A stretch of DNA of 64,000 nucleotides, taken from JANMDU01 sp031375105. Its GTDB lineage: Bacteria > Pseudomonadota > Gammaproteobacteria > Burkholderiales > Burkholderiaceae_C. Below are positions 63,114 to 64,000 of this stretch, in pieces. The translations under genes and the position numbers were made by a program. Under the pieces are notes generated by a model. That model was not told the origin of the DNA and did not search any database. It was given only the letters and a program-made list of their open reading frames with translations. How positions within the stretch are numbered: position 1 is the stretch's first letter; each line of letters starts with the position of its first letter. The stretch spans positions 32,854 to 96,853 of the forward strand of contig JANMHJ010000062.1 in assembly GCA_031375105.1 (NCBI GenBank). Reading direction: 5' to 3'.

Positions 63114-64000
63114 ATGTCCGCGCCACAAGCCAATTTAGAAATTCTGCCGCGCAGCGTGAATGTCTTGCTTGCTATCGCTACTGTAGCGCTCGCAGGTGTG
63201 CCCATCTTCGGCGCGGAATACACCATGGGCCTGATCACCAACATGATGATCATGGCGATTTTTGCGATGAGCTTGGATTTGCTCCAAGGCGTCACGGGCC
63301 TCGTTTCGCTTGGGCATGCGGCATTTTTTGGTTTTGCGGGCTACGCGCTGGCGTTTATCACGCCATCATCAGAAGCGATTAGCCTGTGGTGGAGCTTGCC
63401 GCTCGCGCTCGCCGCAACAGCGCTGGTGGCCTGCATCATTGGCTTCTTCGTGGTGCGCACGCATGGCATTTACTTCATCATGGTGACGATGGCTTTCGCG
63501 CAGATGATGTACTTTATTTTCTTTGACAACAAAGTGCTTTTCGGCGTCACGCTCGGCGGATCGGATGGTGCGTATTTGAATTTCAAGCCCACAACGGGTC
63601 ATCTTTCGGGCATCTTCGATTTAGAAAACAAGCGCGTTTTTTTCTACTTCACGCTTGTGTGCATGGTCGGTGTGTATGTCTTCTTGCGCCGCCTGCTCTT
63701 CTCGCCGTTCGGCCGCGCGCTCGCGGGCATTCGCGCCAATGAGCATCGCATGCGCGCCTTGGGCTTTGCCACATTCGCCCATAAGCTCGCCGCGTTCACG
63801 CTCGCTGGCACGCTCGCTGGCTTGGCCGGCTATCTGTGGGCCGCACAAACTGGCTTCATTAACCCTGAGCTCATGGGCTTTCACATGAGTGCGCATGTGA
63901 TCATGATGGTTATTTTGGGTGGTATGGGCAATTTTGCGGGCGCGGCGATTGGCGCGTTCTCGTTTGAATATTTGCTGCATCTGTTCAAAGATTTACCCGC
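63114..64000 (+). CDS. livM: Branched-chain amino acid permease LivM (right-truncated by window)
   Basis: The frame is open to the window edge, giving about 295 residues. It starts MSAPQANLEILPRSVNVLLA and shows LLQGVTGLVSLGHAAFFGFA, the LivM counterpart of the LivH helix motif, and RRLLFSPFGRALAGIRANEH. MMVILGGMGNFAGAAIGAFS matches the EAA-like loop. It completes the permease pair with livH; the ATPases livG and livF presumably follow outside the window. The ATG at 63114 is 9 bp after livH. Confidence 0.93.
   Translation, partial: MSAPQANLEILPRSVNVLLAIATVALAGVPIFGAEYTMGLITNMMIMAIFAMSLDLLQGVTGLVSLGHAAFFGFAGYALAFITPSSEAISLWWSLPLALAATALVACIIGFFVVRTHGIYFIMVTMAFAQMMYFIFFDNKVLFGVTLGGSDGAYLNFKPTTGHLSGIFDLENKRVFFYFTLVCMVGVYVFLRRLLFSPFGRALAGIRANEHRMRALGFATFAHKLAAFTLAGTLAGLAGYLWAAQTGFINPELMGFHMSAHVIMMVILGGMGNFAGAAIGAFSFEYLLHLFKDLP

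Overview
The window looks like part of a betaproteobacterial (Burkholderiales, probably Comamonadaceae) chromosome starting in dnaA. Pointers are the dnaA-dnaN-gyrB order, the lplT/alr, oxyR/ubiA and MFS-ssb neighbourhoods, a parB next to an RBBP9-like hydrolase, a split B12-dependent metH behind an SAH riboswitch, and GTP-type PEP carboxykinase. I saw no tRNA, rRNA, CRISPR array, prophage or transposase gene. Layout: 0-4.4 kb holds the dnaA end, an intergenic region with DnaA boxes, dnaN and gyrB. 4.4-8.6 kb is accessory: a DUF4160/DUF2442 pair, a decayed duplicate of the gyrB 3' end, an AT-richer two-gene unit (unknown 216 aa protein plus HTH-ImmA/IrrE metallopeptidase, built like a RosmerTA-type toxin-antitoxin/defence pair), a GST and a MntA/HepT module. 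9-20 kb has a hydrolase, an aldo-keto reductase, an ankyrin protein, an FMN reductase, an MFS pump, a HipA-like kinase of the YjjJ type with a clear promoter and operator, a SWIM/SNF2 helicase and lipA. 20-31 kb has a cNMP-binding protein, riboswitch-metH, gstA, an AsmA-like protein, a lipocalin flanked by two palindromic elements, and rsmG...mnmG carrying five ParB-binding parS sites. 31.5-34.7 kb is a fatty-acid desaturase/reductase operon with a divergent TetR regulator (desB-desC-desT type). 34.7-38.8 kb is a trans-4-hydroxyproline catabolic cluster with a GntR regulator. Then come modA, pckG, the hydrolase-parB pair without parA, two paralogous secreted low-complexity proteins, an FAD-linked oxidase, a cobalamin adenosyltransferase, exporters, an MCE/permease pair, a tautomerase with divergent LysR, alr, lplT, oxyR, a lipoprotein, ubiA, ssb, an MFS pump, and the start of a branched-chain amino-acid (liv) ABC cluster running off the right edge. 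The most striking unexplained structure is a family of about 21 interspersed copies of a 55-70 bp double-hairpin element. Most are intergenic, often between convergent genes, but five lie in frame inside coding sequences (metH, the AsmA-like gene, the RBBP9-like hydrolase, oxyR, ubiA). Within each orientation they use the same reading frame, so the element behaves like a peptide-tolerated selfish palindrome, comparable in behaviour to Rickettsia palindromic elements. Other points worth following are the parS cluster 13-16 kb from a parB that has lost its parA neighbour, the gyrB-3'-end insertion site, and the tandem secreted paralogs whose two ends are conserved around an unrelated middle. Starts were chosen by eye from ribosome-binding sites and family lengths.
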